Below, piece by piece: positions 1 through 9,700 of a stretch of 36,014 nucleotides of DNA. Numbering within the stretch: position 1 is the stretch's first letter; each line of letters starts with the position of its first letter. The notes beneath the pieces were generated by a model. That model made no database searches. It saw only the letters and a program-made list of their open reading frames with translations, and was not told where the DNA came from. The position numbers were made by a program, and so were the translations under genes. Origin of the DNA: an uncultured Bacteroidales bacterium (GTDB lineage: Bacteria; Bacteroidota; Bacteroidia; Bacteroidales; UBA932); the NCBI GenBank assembly GCA_944326305.1, contig CALVDL010000028.1, forward strand, positions 1 to 36,014. Reading direction: 5' to 3'.

Positions 1-254
1 GACGAATTTATGTTTAACAATATTATCCTAAAAATCAATATTTTATCATTTATGACCGGAATCCCTGTCATCCCGGGGGGCCTTTTGTCATCCCGAGCAT
101 CCTTTTTGTCATCCCGAGCGGAGCCGAGGGATCTGTTAATTCCTTCTACAGATTTCTCCACTCACTTTGTTCGGTCGAAATGACAGAAAAAGTCCTGTCC
201 GCTCGGAATGACAGAGAAGGTCCCGTTCGGTCGAAATGACAATTCATGTCTGTC
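1..254. repeat. Composite palindromic repeat, left arm of a long inverted repeat
   Basis: This stretch is nearly the reverse complement of 28366-28588. It starts with about 58 AT-rich bases, followed by three variants of TTGTCATCCCGAGC (near 66-122) and then units ending in TTCGGTCGAAATGACA. Positions about 108-184 form an imperfect long palindrome: the half starting TGTCATCCCGAGCGG is related to the reverse complement of the half ending CGGTCGAAATGACA. Compared with the other copy, this arm carries one extra unit of about 28 bases near 186-213. It is cut by the window edge and may continue to the left. Short ORFs across it have the low-complexity look of translated repeat DNA and are not called. 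No transposase is nearby. Confidence 0.85.
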
Positions 255-266
255 TGTTCATCCCCA

Positions 267-350
267 GTCACTTCGTGACAGCCCCTTGTTAAGGGGCGCC
301 ACCCCCAACCACCCCCTCGCCGGGGGTCCTGTCGCAGGCCACAGGCCTGC
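267..350. repeat. Cluster of four consecutive perfect hairpins
   Basis: Four inverted repeats follow one another with almost no spacing. They are GTCAC/GTGAC (267-271 with 275-279, loop 3), GCCCCTT/AAGGGGC (281-287 with 291-297, loop 3), ACCCCC/GGGGGT (311-316 with 322-327, loop 5) and GCAGGCC/GGCCTGC (334-340 with 344-350, loop 3). All stems are perfect. The block sits between the left repeat arm and the 3' end of the AraC-type gene. No T-tract follows on either strand, so it is not a standard terminator. It looks like a dispersed structured intergenic element. The rest of 351-430 is AT-rich and shows nothing else. Confidence 0.75.
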
Positions 351-430
351 TCCTGAAAGAGGTAATTCAATGTCATTTAATAAATTAAATTCATCGCATC
401 CACGTTCCTATAGGTATTTAGAATCTGCTT

Positions 431-1282
431 TTAAATCTTTCTGCTGCGGTACTGCTTGGGGGACAGGCCCGTATGGCGCTTGAAAAATCGCGTCAGGTAT
501 GACTGGTCCGGGAAATTGAGCTGCTCGGCTATGGATGTGACGGTCTGGTCCGGGTCGCTCAGCAGCACTTTCACCTCGGCCACCAGCTGCTCCTCGATAA
601 GCTGCTTGGGGGAACGCCCCTCAAGGCACTGCGTAGTGGCCCGGTGCAGATACCTGGTCGAGACGCATAGCTTCTCGGCATAGAACGCGGAGGAATGTTC
701 CGTCGCCCCGAACTCCCTGATCAGCTGCAGGAACTGCTGGCACAGGAGCTGCTGGCGGGTATATCTGGGGTTGATCTCAAGCTTATCCGGGACGGTGTTG
801 AACAGCCACAGGAGAAGGCCCTGAAGGAAATTGTACTCCTGGAGGTCCTTATACTGGGTCCTGTAGCCACCGGAAAAGAACATTTCCGCCATATCCATCC
901 ACATGCACAGCTGCCTCCATGTGGTCTGGCTGCGGACATCAGGGGTATGGCGGTAGCACGGATGCTCGTTGGCATAGTTCAGGTACGGGGAGTCTATCGG
1001 GAGGAATGCCTTTATGAAGACCTCCTTAGGGAAAAGCAGCATCCTTGCCCTGAAATCTTCAGTTGCACGCAGCCTGTGAAGGAGCGTCCCTGTAAGGAAT
1101 ATCAGTTCGGTCTGCTCCACGAGCCTGAAGGTTTCCGCTCCCGTCGACACCACGCACTCCCCCGACTCGCACATTATATATATCCCGCAGCGGAAATGGT
1201 ACGGGTTGTCCGACAGGAAAGCCAGGTCGGTCTCCTCATATCGGATACGGTCGGTGTCGGAAAAGATGCTTCGAGGCTCCAT
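431..1282 (-). CDS. AraC-family transcriptional regulator
   Basis: The 283-residue protein has a C-terminal pair of helix-turn-helix motifs (about residues 190-281). It ends in the typical AraC/XylS signature around FPDQSYLTRFFKRHTGLSP, followed by KQYR. The N-terminal 150 residues show alternating strand-like segments (GIYIMCESGECVV, LIFLTGTLLHRL) compatible with a cupin-like effector domain, but I cannot name an effector. The gene starts 35 bases after the trpS stop on the same strand, so the two could share a transcript; no TAnnTTTG box is obvious in that gap. Its target is not evident from context. The family call is firm, the function unknown. Confidence 0.9.
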   Translation of the reverse strand: MEPRSIFSDTDRIRYEETDLAFLSDNPYHFRCGIYIMCESGECVVSTGAETFRLVEQTELIFLTGTLLHRLRATEDFRARMLLFPKEVFIKAFLPIDSPYLNYANEHPCYRHTPDVRSQTTWRQLCMWMDMAEMFFSGGYRTQYKDLQEYNFLQGLLLWLFNTVPDKLEINPRYTRQQLLCQQFLQLIREFGATEHSSAFYAEKLCVSTRYLHRATTQCLEGRSPKQLIEEQLVAEVKVLLSDPDQTVTSIAEQLNFPDQSYLTRFFKRHTGLSPKQYRSRKI

Positions 1283-1317
1283 ACACAGGTCCTTGTGTCC
1301 GTCCGGCAGGGCTGATG

Positions 1318-2433
1318 CTATTCGCCTTTGAACCTGCAGGACTGTGCAGCAATCAGTTCCGCATCATCGAAATAGTTGATACGCATGGCCTTGCGCACAT
1401 CGGCAAGCGTCGCTGCAGCCACCTCCCGCGCAGCATCGCTCCCTTCCTTCAGCATCCGGTACACCGCCGGTATGTCCTGCTCGAAAGCCTTGCGCCTTTC
1501 GCGGATCGGGGACAGCTCCTCCTGGAGGATCGAATTGAGGAACTTCTTGACCTTGACGTCACCCAGTCCGCCCCTCTGATAATGGGCCTTAAGCTCGTCA
1601 AGTCCCGCATAGTCAGGCAGGAACTCCTGGAAATGCTCCGGACGGCAGAACGCGTCAAGGTAGGTGAATACCGTATTACCCTCGATCTTCCCCGGGTCCT
1701 CGACCCTTACATGCCCGGGATCGGTATACATGCTCATCACCTTTTTCCTGACATCCGCTTCAGTGTCTGAAAGATATATACAGTTGCCCAGCGACTTGCT
1801 CATCTTGGCCTTGCCGTCGGTTCCCGGAAGGCGGAGGCAGGCAGCGTTGTCCGGAAGGAGTATCTCCGGCTCTACGAGCGTCTCCCCGTAGACGGAGTTG
1901 AACTTGCGCACTATCTCGCGGGTCTGCTCTATCATCGGCTCCTGATCCTCCCCCACAGGTACTGTAGTAGCCTTAAAAGCCGTAATATCGGCAGCCTGGC
2001 TTATAGGGTAGCAGAAGAAGCCCACAGGGATTCCCGGCCTGTTGTCTCCGGCATCGTTGTTTTCGGCAAAACCGCGGAGCTGTATCTCCTGCTTCACGGT
2101 AGGGTTGCGCTGGAGCCGCTGCACCGTCACGAGATCCATATAATAAAAGGTAAGCTCGGTGAGCTCGCTTATCTGTGACTGGATGAAAATCGTACTTTTC
2201 TCCGGGTCAAGTCCGCAGGAAAGGTAGTCAAGAGCGACCTCAATGATATTCTGACGGATTTTTTCCGGGTTGTCCGCATTGTCCGTGAGGGCCTGCGCAT
2301 CGGCAATCATTATGAACACCTTGTCGAACTCCCCCGAATTCTGGAGTTCAACCCTTCTTTTCAATGAACCCACATAGTGTCCCAGATGGAGACGGCCGGT
2401 AGGACGGTCCCCTGTAAGTATGATCTTTTTCAT
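1318..2433 (-). CDS. trpS: Tryptophanyl-tRNA synthetase
   Basis: This is a class I aminoacyl-tRNA synthetase that charges tRNA-Trp in the cytoplasm. With the start used here it has 371 residues. The HIGH motif appears as HLGH (residues 16-19) right after TGDRPTGRL, and the KMSKS loop is at residues 210-214, followed by LGN. The segment [17 protein letters not shown] is typical of TrpS. An in-frame upstream ATG at 2553 would add 40 residues, but that extension runs through the -7 promoter box at 2454-2461 and through the terminator of the preceding operon. The ATG at 2433, directly before [13 protein letters not shown], is therefore preferred. Length is slightly above the usual 330-350. Confidence 0.97.
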   Translation of the reverse strand: MKKIILTGDRPTGRLHLGHYVGSLKRRVELQNSGEFDKVFIMIADAQALTDNADNPEKIRQNIIEVALDYLSCGLDPEKSTIFIQSQISELTELTFYYMDLVTVQRLQRNPTVKQEIQLRGFAENNDAGDNRPGIPVGFFCYPISQAADITAFKATTVPVGEDQEPMIEQTREIVRKFNSVYGETLVEPEILLPDNAACLRLPGTDGKAKMSKSLGNCIYLSDTEADVRKKVMSMYTDPGHVRVEDPGKIEGNTVFTYLDAFCRPEHFQEFLPDYAGLDELKAHYQRGGLGDVKVKKFLNSILQEELSPIRERRKAFEQDIPAVYRMLKEGSDAAREVAAATLADVRKAMRINYFDDAELIAAQSCRFKGE

Positions 2434-2453
2434 GTCTGTCCTTAAATTTTGCG

Positions 2454-2461
2454 CAAAGATA
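2454..2461 (-). promoter_or_regulatory. Bacteroidota -7 box for trpS
   Basis: On the minus strand this reads TATCTTTG, matching the Bacteroidota primary-sigma -7 consensus TAnnTTTG. It ends about 20 bases upstream of the trpS ATG at 2433. No clear TTTG/TTG -33 element is seen at the normal spacing, so only the -7 part is supported. The box falls inside the longer trpS reading frame and so argues against the long start. Confidence 0.6.
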
Positions 2462-2510
2462 GACAAACTCACCCATATACGGATGAATATCGGAGGAATA
2501 ATTGTCCGGT

Positions 2511-2540
2511 AAAAAAAGAGGGAGACCTTTTCGGCCTCCC
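2511..2540 (-). terminator. Rho-independent terminator of the sigma/FecR/SusCD operon
   Basis: Read on the minus strand, this is an 8-pair stem (GGGAGGCC with GGTCTCCC, one G-U pair) with a 5-base loop. It is followed by TCTTTTTTT. It lies 30 bases after the stop of the DUF1735 lipoprotein gene and upstream of the trpS promoter, so it separates the two transcription units. Confidence 0.85.
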
Positions 2541-2569
2541 CCCCCGATTTCATATTCCAGCCCGGCAGA

Positions 2570-3997
2570 CTATTCGAATGTCACTTCTATCTTGTAGAGG
2601 ATCATGCCGTCGTTGTCATTGAAATAGACCTCGGTCCCGTCTTCATTGGCAAGAATGCCGCGAGGGCTGTTGGCATTGCCGCTGCCAAGAGCATTCAGGG
2701 ACGCACCTTCACCGACAACAGTCGATACCACTGCATCGGAATAGTCATCCGCTTCACCTTTCTGTATGAATTTGATCTTATGTGCCCCGAAATCAGCGCA
2801 CCACATATTCCCGGCCGAGTCGACAGAAAAACTGTAAAGGTCCATGAATGCGGCTTCGGAAGCAGGTCCGTCCTGATCAGTGCTGCCGATTTTCCCGAAA
2901 AGATATACAGGGTCGGAAGCACCGTCCTTGGCCACCTTGTAGAATCCGTTCGCCGTCCACGCGATAATATCCCCGTTCTCATCGAAATCCATCCAGAGAA
3001 CCCTGCAGTCGAACTCCTTGAAAATATTCTCGTCTGCACTCTGGCCTGATATCGAGCCTGCCGGATACTTATATATCCTGCCATGGTTGCTCCATGCATC
3101 GCCGCGGCACACTGCGAAAAGATTCCCTTCTTCATCCGCAGCCATGCATACTGTAGAATTCAGCCCTGATATAGGAGTCTGAGGGTCAGAAGGTCCGGAA
3201 GAAGACAACTCATACGCACCGACTTTATCCCCGCTCTTGTAGCCGGCATAAAGCGTATTTCCGGCCACGGCAAGGCCGTATGCACACCAGCCGGCAGAAT
3301 AGTTGTTTATAAGCACCGCACTTTCTCCAGAGACAGGATCCACGGATACAACAGCTCCTCCGAAGGCGGTGTCGTTATTGCCAGAAACCGCTATCTTGCC
3401 GTCCGGAAGCCAGCAGAAAGCATGAACGGATGCCGAGAATCCCGGAATGGTACTCAATGTATATTTCCTCACTTTTGCCCCTTCAGGGAAATTCCTTTCA
3501 ACCAGGATATAGAGGACATCGCCGCCATCGGCAAAAACCGTCCCTTCTTCTCCCTCTACCTTGTCAAAAGTGACAGGCAGCAGGTATTGGCCGTTTTCAG
3601 GTATCTTGTTGCCGTCCACAGAGATCTGTGCTGTAGAAGATACCTCATTATAACGTGGCAGGATAACTGTCTGTGATGTCATGTTGAATGCCTCTGCAGG
3701 CATCGCAAGATATTCTGTCGAATTGGCGGCATTATAGGATTCGACAAGAGCCAGATCCACTTTGAAACTGATAGACAGCACATTACCTGATATCTCGGTG
3801 GCCTCTGCCCTAAGATCTACTGTAACATTCGGCAATTTGTCAGTCACGGTATATGTATCAAGTCCGTCTGCCGCACCCTGTATCACAAGAGATGCAGGCC
3901 CTTCAATCTGTTGCTCTTCCTGTTTTTCTTCACACGAAGACAGGAAAGGCAGAAATGTGGCAATCACGATGATCGCCGATAAAAAATCCTTTTTCAT
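2570..3997 (-). CDS. DUF1735 (BT_3987-type) lipoprotein with beta-propeller C-terminus
   Basis: The 475-residue protein begins with a lipoprotein signal peptide (lipobox LSSC, Cys22). Residues about 35-150 resemble the BT_3987/DUF1735 Ig-like domain common in SusD-linked surface lipoproteins ([20 protein letters not shown], then a strand-rich stretch ending in an ILVERN-type strand). From about residue 160 to the end there are repeated strand modules like NHL/SMP-30 propellers ([59 protein letters not shown]). It is the last gene of the uptake operon, 34 bases after the phosphatase-fold gene. A surface-exposed binding or lyase/lactonase-type role is inferred; no catalytic residues can be assigned. 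Confidence 0.8.
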   Translation of the reverse strand: MKKDFLSAIIVIATFLPFLSSCEEKQEEQQIEGPASLVIQGAADGLDTYTVTDKLPNVTVDLRAEATEISGNVLSISFKVDLALVESYNAANSTEYLAMPAEAFNMTSQTVILPRYNEVSSTAQISVDGNKIPENGQYLLPVTFDKVEGEEGTVFADGGDVLYILVERNFPEGAKVRKYTLSTIPGFSASVHAFCWLPDGKIAVSGNNDTAFGGAVVSVDPVSGESAVLINNYSAGWCAYGLAVAGNTLYAGYKSGDKVGAYELSSSGPSDPQTPISGLNSTVCMAADEEGNLFAVCRGDAWSNHGRIYKYPAGSISGQSADENIFKEFDCRVLWMDFDENGDIIAWTANGFYKVAKDGASDPVYLFGKIGSTDQDGPASEAAFMDLYSFSVDSAGNMWCADFGAHKIKFIQKGEADDYSDAVVSTVVGEGASLNALGSGNANSPRGILANEDGTEVYFNDNDGMILYKIEVTFE

Positions 3998-4031
3998 AAC
4001 ATTGTTGGTTTAATATTAGTTTATGGTGTTG

Positions 4032-4910
4032 TCAATTTGTCAAGTTTATATCCACATATACGGGAAGATGGTCGGAGACGACAGCCGTATTGGCTGAATT
4101 GAATCTGGTGCACACCTGTGTACCGGAGACCTGGCATCTCCCGGAATCATCCATAAGAAATATCATATCTATACATGTCTTCGGAGCATCGGAGGGAAAG
4201 GTAGGCGAGTTGGCCGAAATCAGACTCCAGTCCTTCCTGAGTTCCATAATGGCAGAGTCCGACGGAAGCTCGTTCATGTCACCGGCGAGAAAGACAGGCT
4301 TTCCTTTCCCGGCGAATGCGCTCTGCATCCTGCGGGTGATTTCCTCCACCTCGGCCATCCGTTCCGACTGGCTTGCCACGTCCAGATGCACAGAAGCAAA
4401 AACGAAGCTGCCGAATTCCAGCACAAGACATACCCTCGGTTCGGCCGCATCAGGAAACGGGATAGTGAACTGCGATATGACCTCCCCGACAGTCTCCGGG
4501 TTGTATGCTATGCCGTTTCCGTATTCTCCGCCCTGAAAGTCTATCGCCTTTGCAAACACATATTTCCATCCGTCCATACCCCCGGCAATTTCGGCAAGCT
4601 GGTCGGTCCGGCCGCTTCTTACAGTATTTCTGTCAAGTTCATTAAAAGATATGACATCCGCCTTCACCTCAGTCATCATGTCTGACACCATAGAGCAGCT
4701 TGTCTGCTCTGTCTTTGTAAAAGACCCTACATTGTACGTTACGAGACGCAGTATGCCTTCATCTTTGGCATACAGTCCATCCTGGTCCTGCTCCTGATCC
4801 GACGGCAGTTCCGGAGCAGGAAGGTCTTTCCCGCCGGCATCCGTACCTGAACAGGACATCAGCGGCACTGAAAGCAAAAAATACGCAAACAGTCTGACTA
4901 TCATCTTCAT
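4032..4910 (-). CDS. Endonuclease/exonuclease/phosphatase-family lipoprotein
   Basis: The 292-residue protein has a lipoprotein signal (LMSC, Cys20) and an acidic linker, then a complete EEP (DNase I-like) fold. Visible metal and catalytic residues are Asn60 (TYNV), Glu91 (FNELD), His175 (SVHLD), Asp211 and Asn213 (GDMN), Asp248 (CIDMIF), and Asp280-His281 (SDHLP). This set fits a Mg-dependent phosphodiesterase or phosphomonoesterase. The superfamily includes nucleases, sphingomyelinases and inositol phosphatases, and the sequence alone does not choose between them. It lies 15 bases downstream of susD and is probably cotranscribed. Its envelope location beside SusCD suggests it removes or cleaves phosphate esters on the imported ligand (inference). 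Confidence 0.9.
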   Translation of the reverse strand: MKMIVRLFAYFLLSVPLMSCSGTDAGGKDLPAPELPSDQEQDQDGLYAKDEGILRLVTYNVGSFTKTEQTSCSMVSDMMTEVKADVISFNELDRNTVRSGRTDQLAEIAGGMDGWKYVFAKAIDFQGGEYGNGIAYNPETVGEVISQFTIPFPDAAEPRVCLVLEFGSFVFASVHLDVASQSERMAEVEEITRRMQSAFAGKGKPVFLAGDMNELPSDSAIMELRKDWSLISANSPTFPSDAPKTCIDMIFLMDDSGRCQVSGTQVCTRFNSANTAVVSDHLPVYVDINLTN

Positions 4911-4925
4911 ACCTTATACATTGTT

Positions 4926-6689
4926 TTAGAAATCAAGCCCATCGTTCCAGCCTGGATTCTGTTCAATCGCCCCTCCGGACAAAGACCGGTCATCCGTAGG
5001 AATAGGATAAAAATAGTCCCGGTCCTCATTCCAGGAAAGAGTGATGTTGTAATACGGATCCACATAGCCGTGGTCTCCTTCCGAAAGGTATATGTCCTGT
5101 CCCACCTCATAGGACAGGGGAGCCTCTGTTTCAGGTTTTGTACCCATATAGAGGCAGATGTCAGGCATTCCGTCATCATCAAGGTCAAAGTCCCCGAGTT
5201 TCGGGAAGTACATGCCGTAACATTTCCGGGTAAATTCCTGTCCCTCTTTCCACCTTATCATGTCATAGTATCTGAACCCCTCACGGGAAAGTTCTACGCC
5301 TCTTTCCCTACGGATCTCGAGTATTACACCGGCATTCTGACCTGTAACACCTTTATACATGTCTTCAAGGTATTTATCAGAATCATTGTTGGCTGCCTCC
5401 ATGTCGATGCCGGGCATCCCGACCCTGTCTCTGATTTTCTTGACGGATCTGTCCAGGTCTGCCTGAGTCAGCGAACCGAGTTCGGCCTTGGCCTCCGCAA
5501 AGTTCAGGTACACCTCGGCGGAACGGAATATCGGCAGGTCGTTGCATGACTTCGAAAATCCGTCGTATTCACTGCCTGTAACGAATTTTATCGGATGGTA
5601 TCCCGTGACCGTATAGGTAAAATCCGGAGCGACCCTCTCGGCAGAGCCTATACGGGTATAACCAGGGGTACGGATAGACTGTGCAAGGCGCGGGTCCCTG
5701 TCCCTGCACTCCTCCACAAATGTCATTGTCTCATATCCCTCCTTGTCCGTGAACCGGCTCCCGTCTTTCATCAGATAAGTGTTTATGATCTTTTTAGACA
5801 GGCCGGGACGGCCGTAGGACTGCGTCAGTGTATAATAATTCGCGTCATGGGTAACACCCAAAGCATCGTTATAATCTCTGGCAAGTATGATTTCTTCTCC
5901 TATTGCATCAGCGGATGCGAACAGGTTCATATAACTTTCGTCCGGGCCGTCTGCGGAATAGATGCCATAGCCGCTGGAATTCATGAATTCCTCACTTGCG
6001 GACACGCACTGGTCCAGATAATATTTCCAGTCGTATTCAGGATACATTGTCTCCCGGTAGCCATGGTATTTCCTGAAAGTACCCTCGAACAGGCAAAAAC
6101 GTGACTTCAGTGCAAGTGCGGTCCATCTGGTGACACGATACAGGGACTTCTCTGCCGGAAGATTGTCTATAGCATAGTCTATATCCTCAATCATCTTCCG
6201 CATCACAAGTTCCCTGCTGTCTCTCGGCTTGTACAGGTCGGAATCCGCCGAGCCGAGCTGACGGTCATACCAAGGCACATCCCCGAAGCGTTTCACTTTC
6301 TCAAAATAGAAATATGCCCTGAAAAATCTCGCAAGGGCATCATACTCTGTCCTGACCTCAGTATCCTTGCAGTTTACGGAATACTCCAGCAAGGTATTGA
6401 TGTTCCTCAGGGATGTCCATGTCCATCCGGACCCGGAAGCGGGTATTATACGGCCATTTCTCATTTCCGGAGGGCATTCCATGCTCAGGCACAGGTCAAA
6501 ACTGTCTTCATAAAGACCGACACCGGGAAAATCGTTGTAAAAGTTGTTGCTGAAAGCCTGGAGTTCGTTCTCGTTTGAGAAGAACGTTTCCGGAGACATC
6601 TGCGCAAGAGGCTCTTTGTCAAGCCAGCCTGCGCAGCCGCACACGGCAGGAAGCACGGTGATAACCAACAGTATATTTTTTCTTTTCAT
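4926..6689 (-). CDS. RagB/SusD-family nutrient-binding outer-membrane lipoprotein
   Basis: The 587-residue protein starts with a short lipoprotein signal peptide ending in a Cys-Gly-Cys (Cys17/Cys19, Cys19 favoured). It then has the SusD opening pattern LDKEPLAQMSPETFFSNE. The helical TPR-like part includes ALARFFRAYFYFEKVKRFGD and ALALKSRFCLFEGTF. The C-terminal signatures EVYLNFAEAKAELGSL and REGFRYYDMIRWKEG are characteristic of the family, and it ends with a short NPGWNDGLDF-type tail. SusD proteins cap the SusC barrel and hold the ligand at the cell surface. It follows susC by 36 bases. No sequence feature reveals the ligand; length is ordinary. Confidence 0.96.
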   Translation of the reverse strand: MKRKNILLVITVLPAVCGCAGWLDKEPLAQMSPETFFSNENELQAFSNNFYNDFPGVGLYEDSFDLCLSMECPPEMRNGRIIPASGSGWTWTSLRNINTLLEYSVNCKDTEVRTEYDALARFFRAYFYFEKVKRFGDVPWYDRQLGSADSDLYKPRDSRELVMRKMIEDIDYAIDNLPAEKSLYRVTRWTALALKSRFCLFEGTFRKYHGYRETMYPEYDWKYYLDQCVSASEEFMNSSGYGIYSADGPDESYMNLFASADAIGEEIILARDYNDALGVTHDANYYTLTQSYGRPGLSKKIINTYLMKDGSRFTDKEGYETMTFVEECRDRDPRLAQSIRTPGYTRIGSAERVAPDFTYTVTGYHPIKFVTGSEYDGFSKSCNDLPIFRSAEVYLNFAEAKAELGSLTQADLDRSVKKIRDRVGMPGIDMEAANNDSDKYLEDMYKGVTGQNAGVILEIRRERGVELSREGFRYYDMIRWKEGQEFTRKCYGMYFPKLGDFDLDDDGMPDICLYMGTKPETEAPLSYEVGQDIYLSEGDHGYVDPYYNITLSWNEDRDYFYPIPTDDRSLSGGAIEQNPGWNDGLDF

Positions 6690-6725
6690 CTTATAAAACT
6701 CTTAAGGCTATATTAAACAATATCA

Positions 6726-9700
6726 TCAGAATGTTATGTCTATACCGAACATGAACGTTTTCTGCCAAGGGTATATTCTCTGTCCGGCCCCTGCCACCGC
6801 CATTTCAGGATCTATATAGTCCGAATGGATTTTATGCCATGTGACAAGATTCTCTCCGCTGAAATAAAAGCGCACTTCATCGATTTTGGCTTTTCCGGTC
6901 CATTTCTGCGGAAGAGTATAGCCTACCGTCAGACTCTTGAGCCTGCAATATCCGGCGTTCTGGAGATATTTGTCGTTGACTGCAGTAAGTTCACGGTTGG
7001 TTCCCTGCAGAGCGACATACCCTCTCGGACGCGGGAAATAGGCATCCGGATTTTCTTCTGTCCATATCTGGGAATGGAAATCCTTAGGAATCAATGTAGT
7101 ATATGGTCTTGCATATGGTCCCCAGAAAAGCAGGGAACCTGCATCCGGATACCAGTCCCTGTGACCTACTCCCTGGAAGAAAATCGAGAAATCGATACCG
7201 CACCACCGGAATCCGAGATTGACACCGTAGTTGTACCTCGGTTCGGTATTTCCGATTATCTCCCGGTCTCCGGGATCATCTGCGGTATCTTTCCCGGTAG
7301 AAATACTGCCGTCTCCGTCAAGATCCTTGAATTTGAGGTCACCGGCCCTGAGCCCCTGCTCTGCTCCGGCGGAGCTGTTGATGATGTCATTGACTGCAGT
7401 CTGGTCTACCGGCCAGCTCGCAGCCTCTTCATCCGATGCAAAGTACCCGTCAATACGGTAGCCCCAAATCTCACCCCATCTCATACCTTCATAATAATTC
7501 TTCGCGAAAGACCTCTCCGGATTGTCGAACTTGGTAATCTCGCTTATGTAGTCGCTGAATATCACCGAGGCATTATATGAAAACGGCTTGCCCAAAAGCA
7601 TGAACATGTCTTTCCACGATACTGTCAGCTCATATCCCTTGGTCCTGAGATCGGCGCTGTTCATCTTCGGGGAAGATGCCCCATATACGGCAGGCAGGGC
7701 GATGCCGGCTGTAAGCATATCCTTTGTATCGCGGATATAGAACTCGCCTGTGACCCCGAGCCTGTTGCCAAGGAAAGCCATATCGATACCGAGATTCTGG
7801 TGCTGGGCGACTTCCCAGCTGAGGTCTGATGCCACTGGAGCGGAAATCGTGGCCACAGTAGGCCTTGTCCCGCCGAACAAATAATTCTGTGACCCTATGC
7901 CGATCGTCCTCACATAATCGTAATAGCCCACCTGCTGATTTCCCAACTGACCGAAAGAATACCTTATTTTCAGATTGTTGAACCAGTTTTTGACAGGACT
8001 GAAGAATTTCTCTTCAGAGATACGCCATCCAACGGATACAGACGGGAAGAAACCCCATCGGTGGCTACGGGCAAATCTGGACGTACCGTCATAACGGCCG
8101 CTTGCTTCCACAAGATATTTGCCGTCATAGTCATAGTTGACACGTCCGAAGAATCCTGCAATGGAATATTCGTTCTGCCCGCCGCTTACCTCCATACGCC
8201 TTTCCCCGTCTTCGCCCTGCCCCACGAGATTCAGATCATTGAGTGAATCGGAAAGGAGATTGTAGCCTGTGGCAACGACATCCTTCAGATATTTGGTCTC
8301 CCAGCTGAAGCCGGCCATCACCTTCAGATGGTGTCTTTCTGCATAAGTATCCTCGTATGTAGCAAAAACATTGGTCTGCATGTACTGATGGGTATTGGAC
8401 GTCTCCGTCAGCTTATTCTCGAAAATTCCCGTATTGAGTGTCTCTGTCTCTCCGGGATATTGGGAATATGCTGTGTTCGCCTGCCTGTTCCAGTTCCTTA
8501 TAGAATTGAACATGTATGTGAAATTACCCTTTATCTCAAGTTTTTTCAATGGTCTGAGGGTCAATTCCGTAGTAGTGGACAGATTGTCCTGGACATCCTG
8601 ATTCCTGTGCGCTCCCTTGTCAACAATGGTAGTGTATCCGTCCATCACGCCAGAATTGCTGAACGATGTCATATATATGCTTGAGCCGTCGGGATTCCTG
8701 ACCGGATAGCTTGCAAGGGCATGCACCGGCAGATACACGAAAGAGGAGTTCGCCCCGGATACTCCGGGATATTCGTAAGAAGAGTGGTAGAAACTGGTAT
8801 TGTTGCTTATGTTGATCCAGTCGTTCACATCGAATGAAATCCTTGACCTGAAGTTAATCTTCCTGAATACATCCGTATCTGTCCGCAGCATACCTTCTTC
8901 CCTGTTGTATCCGCCGGAAAGGAAATATTTCACTTTCTTTGTACCTCCGCTGAAAGAAATGTTATGCGACATGGTAGGGTGGTTGTCACGGTAAAGATAA
9001 TGGTACCAGTCCGTATTGGCATAATAGACATAAGTGTCCCGCCCGTTCCTCTGATCTATCATCACCCATGGGCGTTCAGGATTTTCCACAGTATCATTGC
9101 GCCTGATCCACAGCTGGTACATGTCCTCCTCGGTATAGCGGGAATAATTCACCCCGGCATAAGACTTATAGAACAGGTCATTGAGATATACTGAATAGTA
9201 TCCCCTCGTTTCGAAATCAGTGGACATTGTAGGCTCGGTCCAACCGAACCGTCCGCTGTACTTTACTGTCGGCCTGCCGTCGGATCCCTCACCGGACTTG
9301 GTAGTGACAAGAACCACCCCGAAAGACGCCCGGGCTCCATATATGGCAGCAGAAGAAGCATCCTTAACTACGGAAATAGACTCTACATCATTAGGATTCA
9401 CCTGATCCAGATCTCCTTCCACTCCATCTACAAGGACCAGGGGTGATCCCCCGTTGATCGAATTGACACCACGGATATTGATACTCGCCCCATTCCCCGG
9501 ACGGCCTGATGATGTAGATATGTTTAGTCCAGGGACAGTACCCTGCAGCATGTGGGACAGGGTAGGGGAAATCCTGTCCTTCAGTTCGTCGGACTCCACG
9601 ACAGAAATGGCGCCGGTCAGATTGACCTTTTTCTGCGTACCGTAGCCGACAACCACAGTGGCATCGAGGCTGATGGCATCCTCTGAAAGATAAACGGTGA

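Noticed and set aside
60..125. CRISPR-like array from the repeated TTGTCATCCCGAGC units
   Set aside because: Units are short, irregular and adjacent, with no spacers of constant length and no cas genes.
146..483. Short open frames in the first 480 bases on both strands
   Set aside because: They lie within the repeat and hairpin blocks and have no signal, domain or promoter. They are translations of repeat DNA.
2434..2553. Forty-residue N-terminal extension of TrpS
   Set aside because: It runs over a terminator and a -7 promoter box and lacks any family similarity. The ATG at 2433 begins directly with the conserved start of the synthetase.
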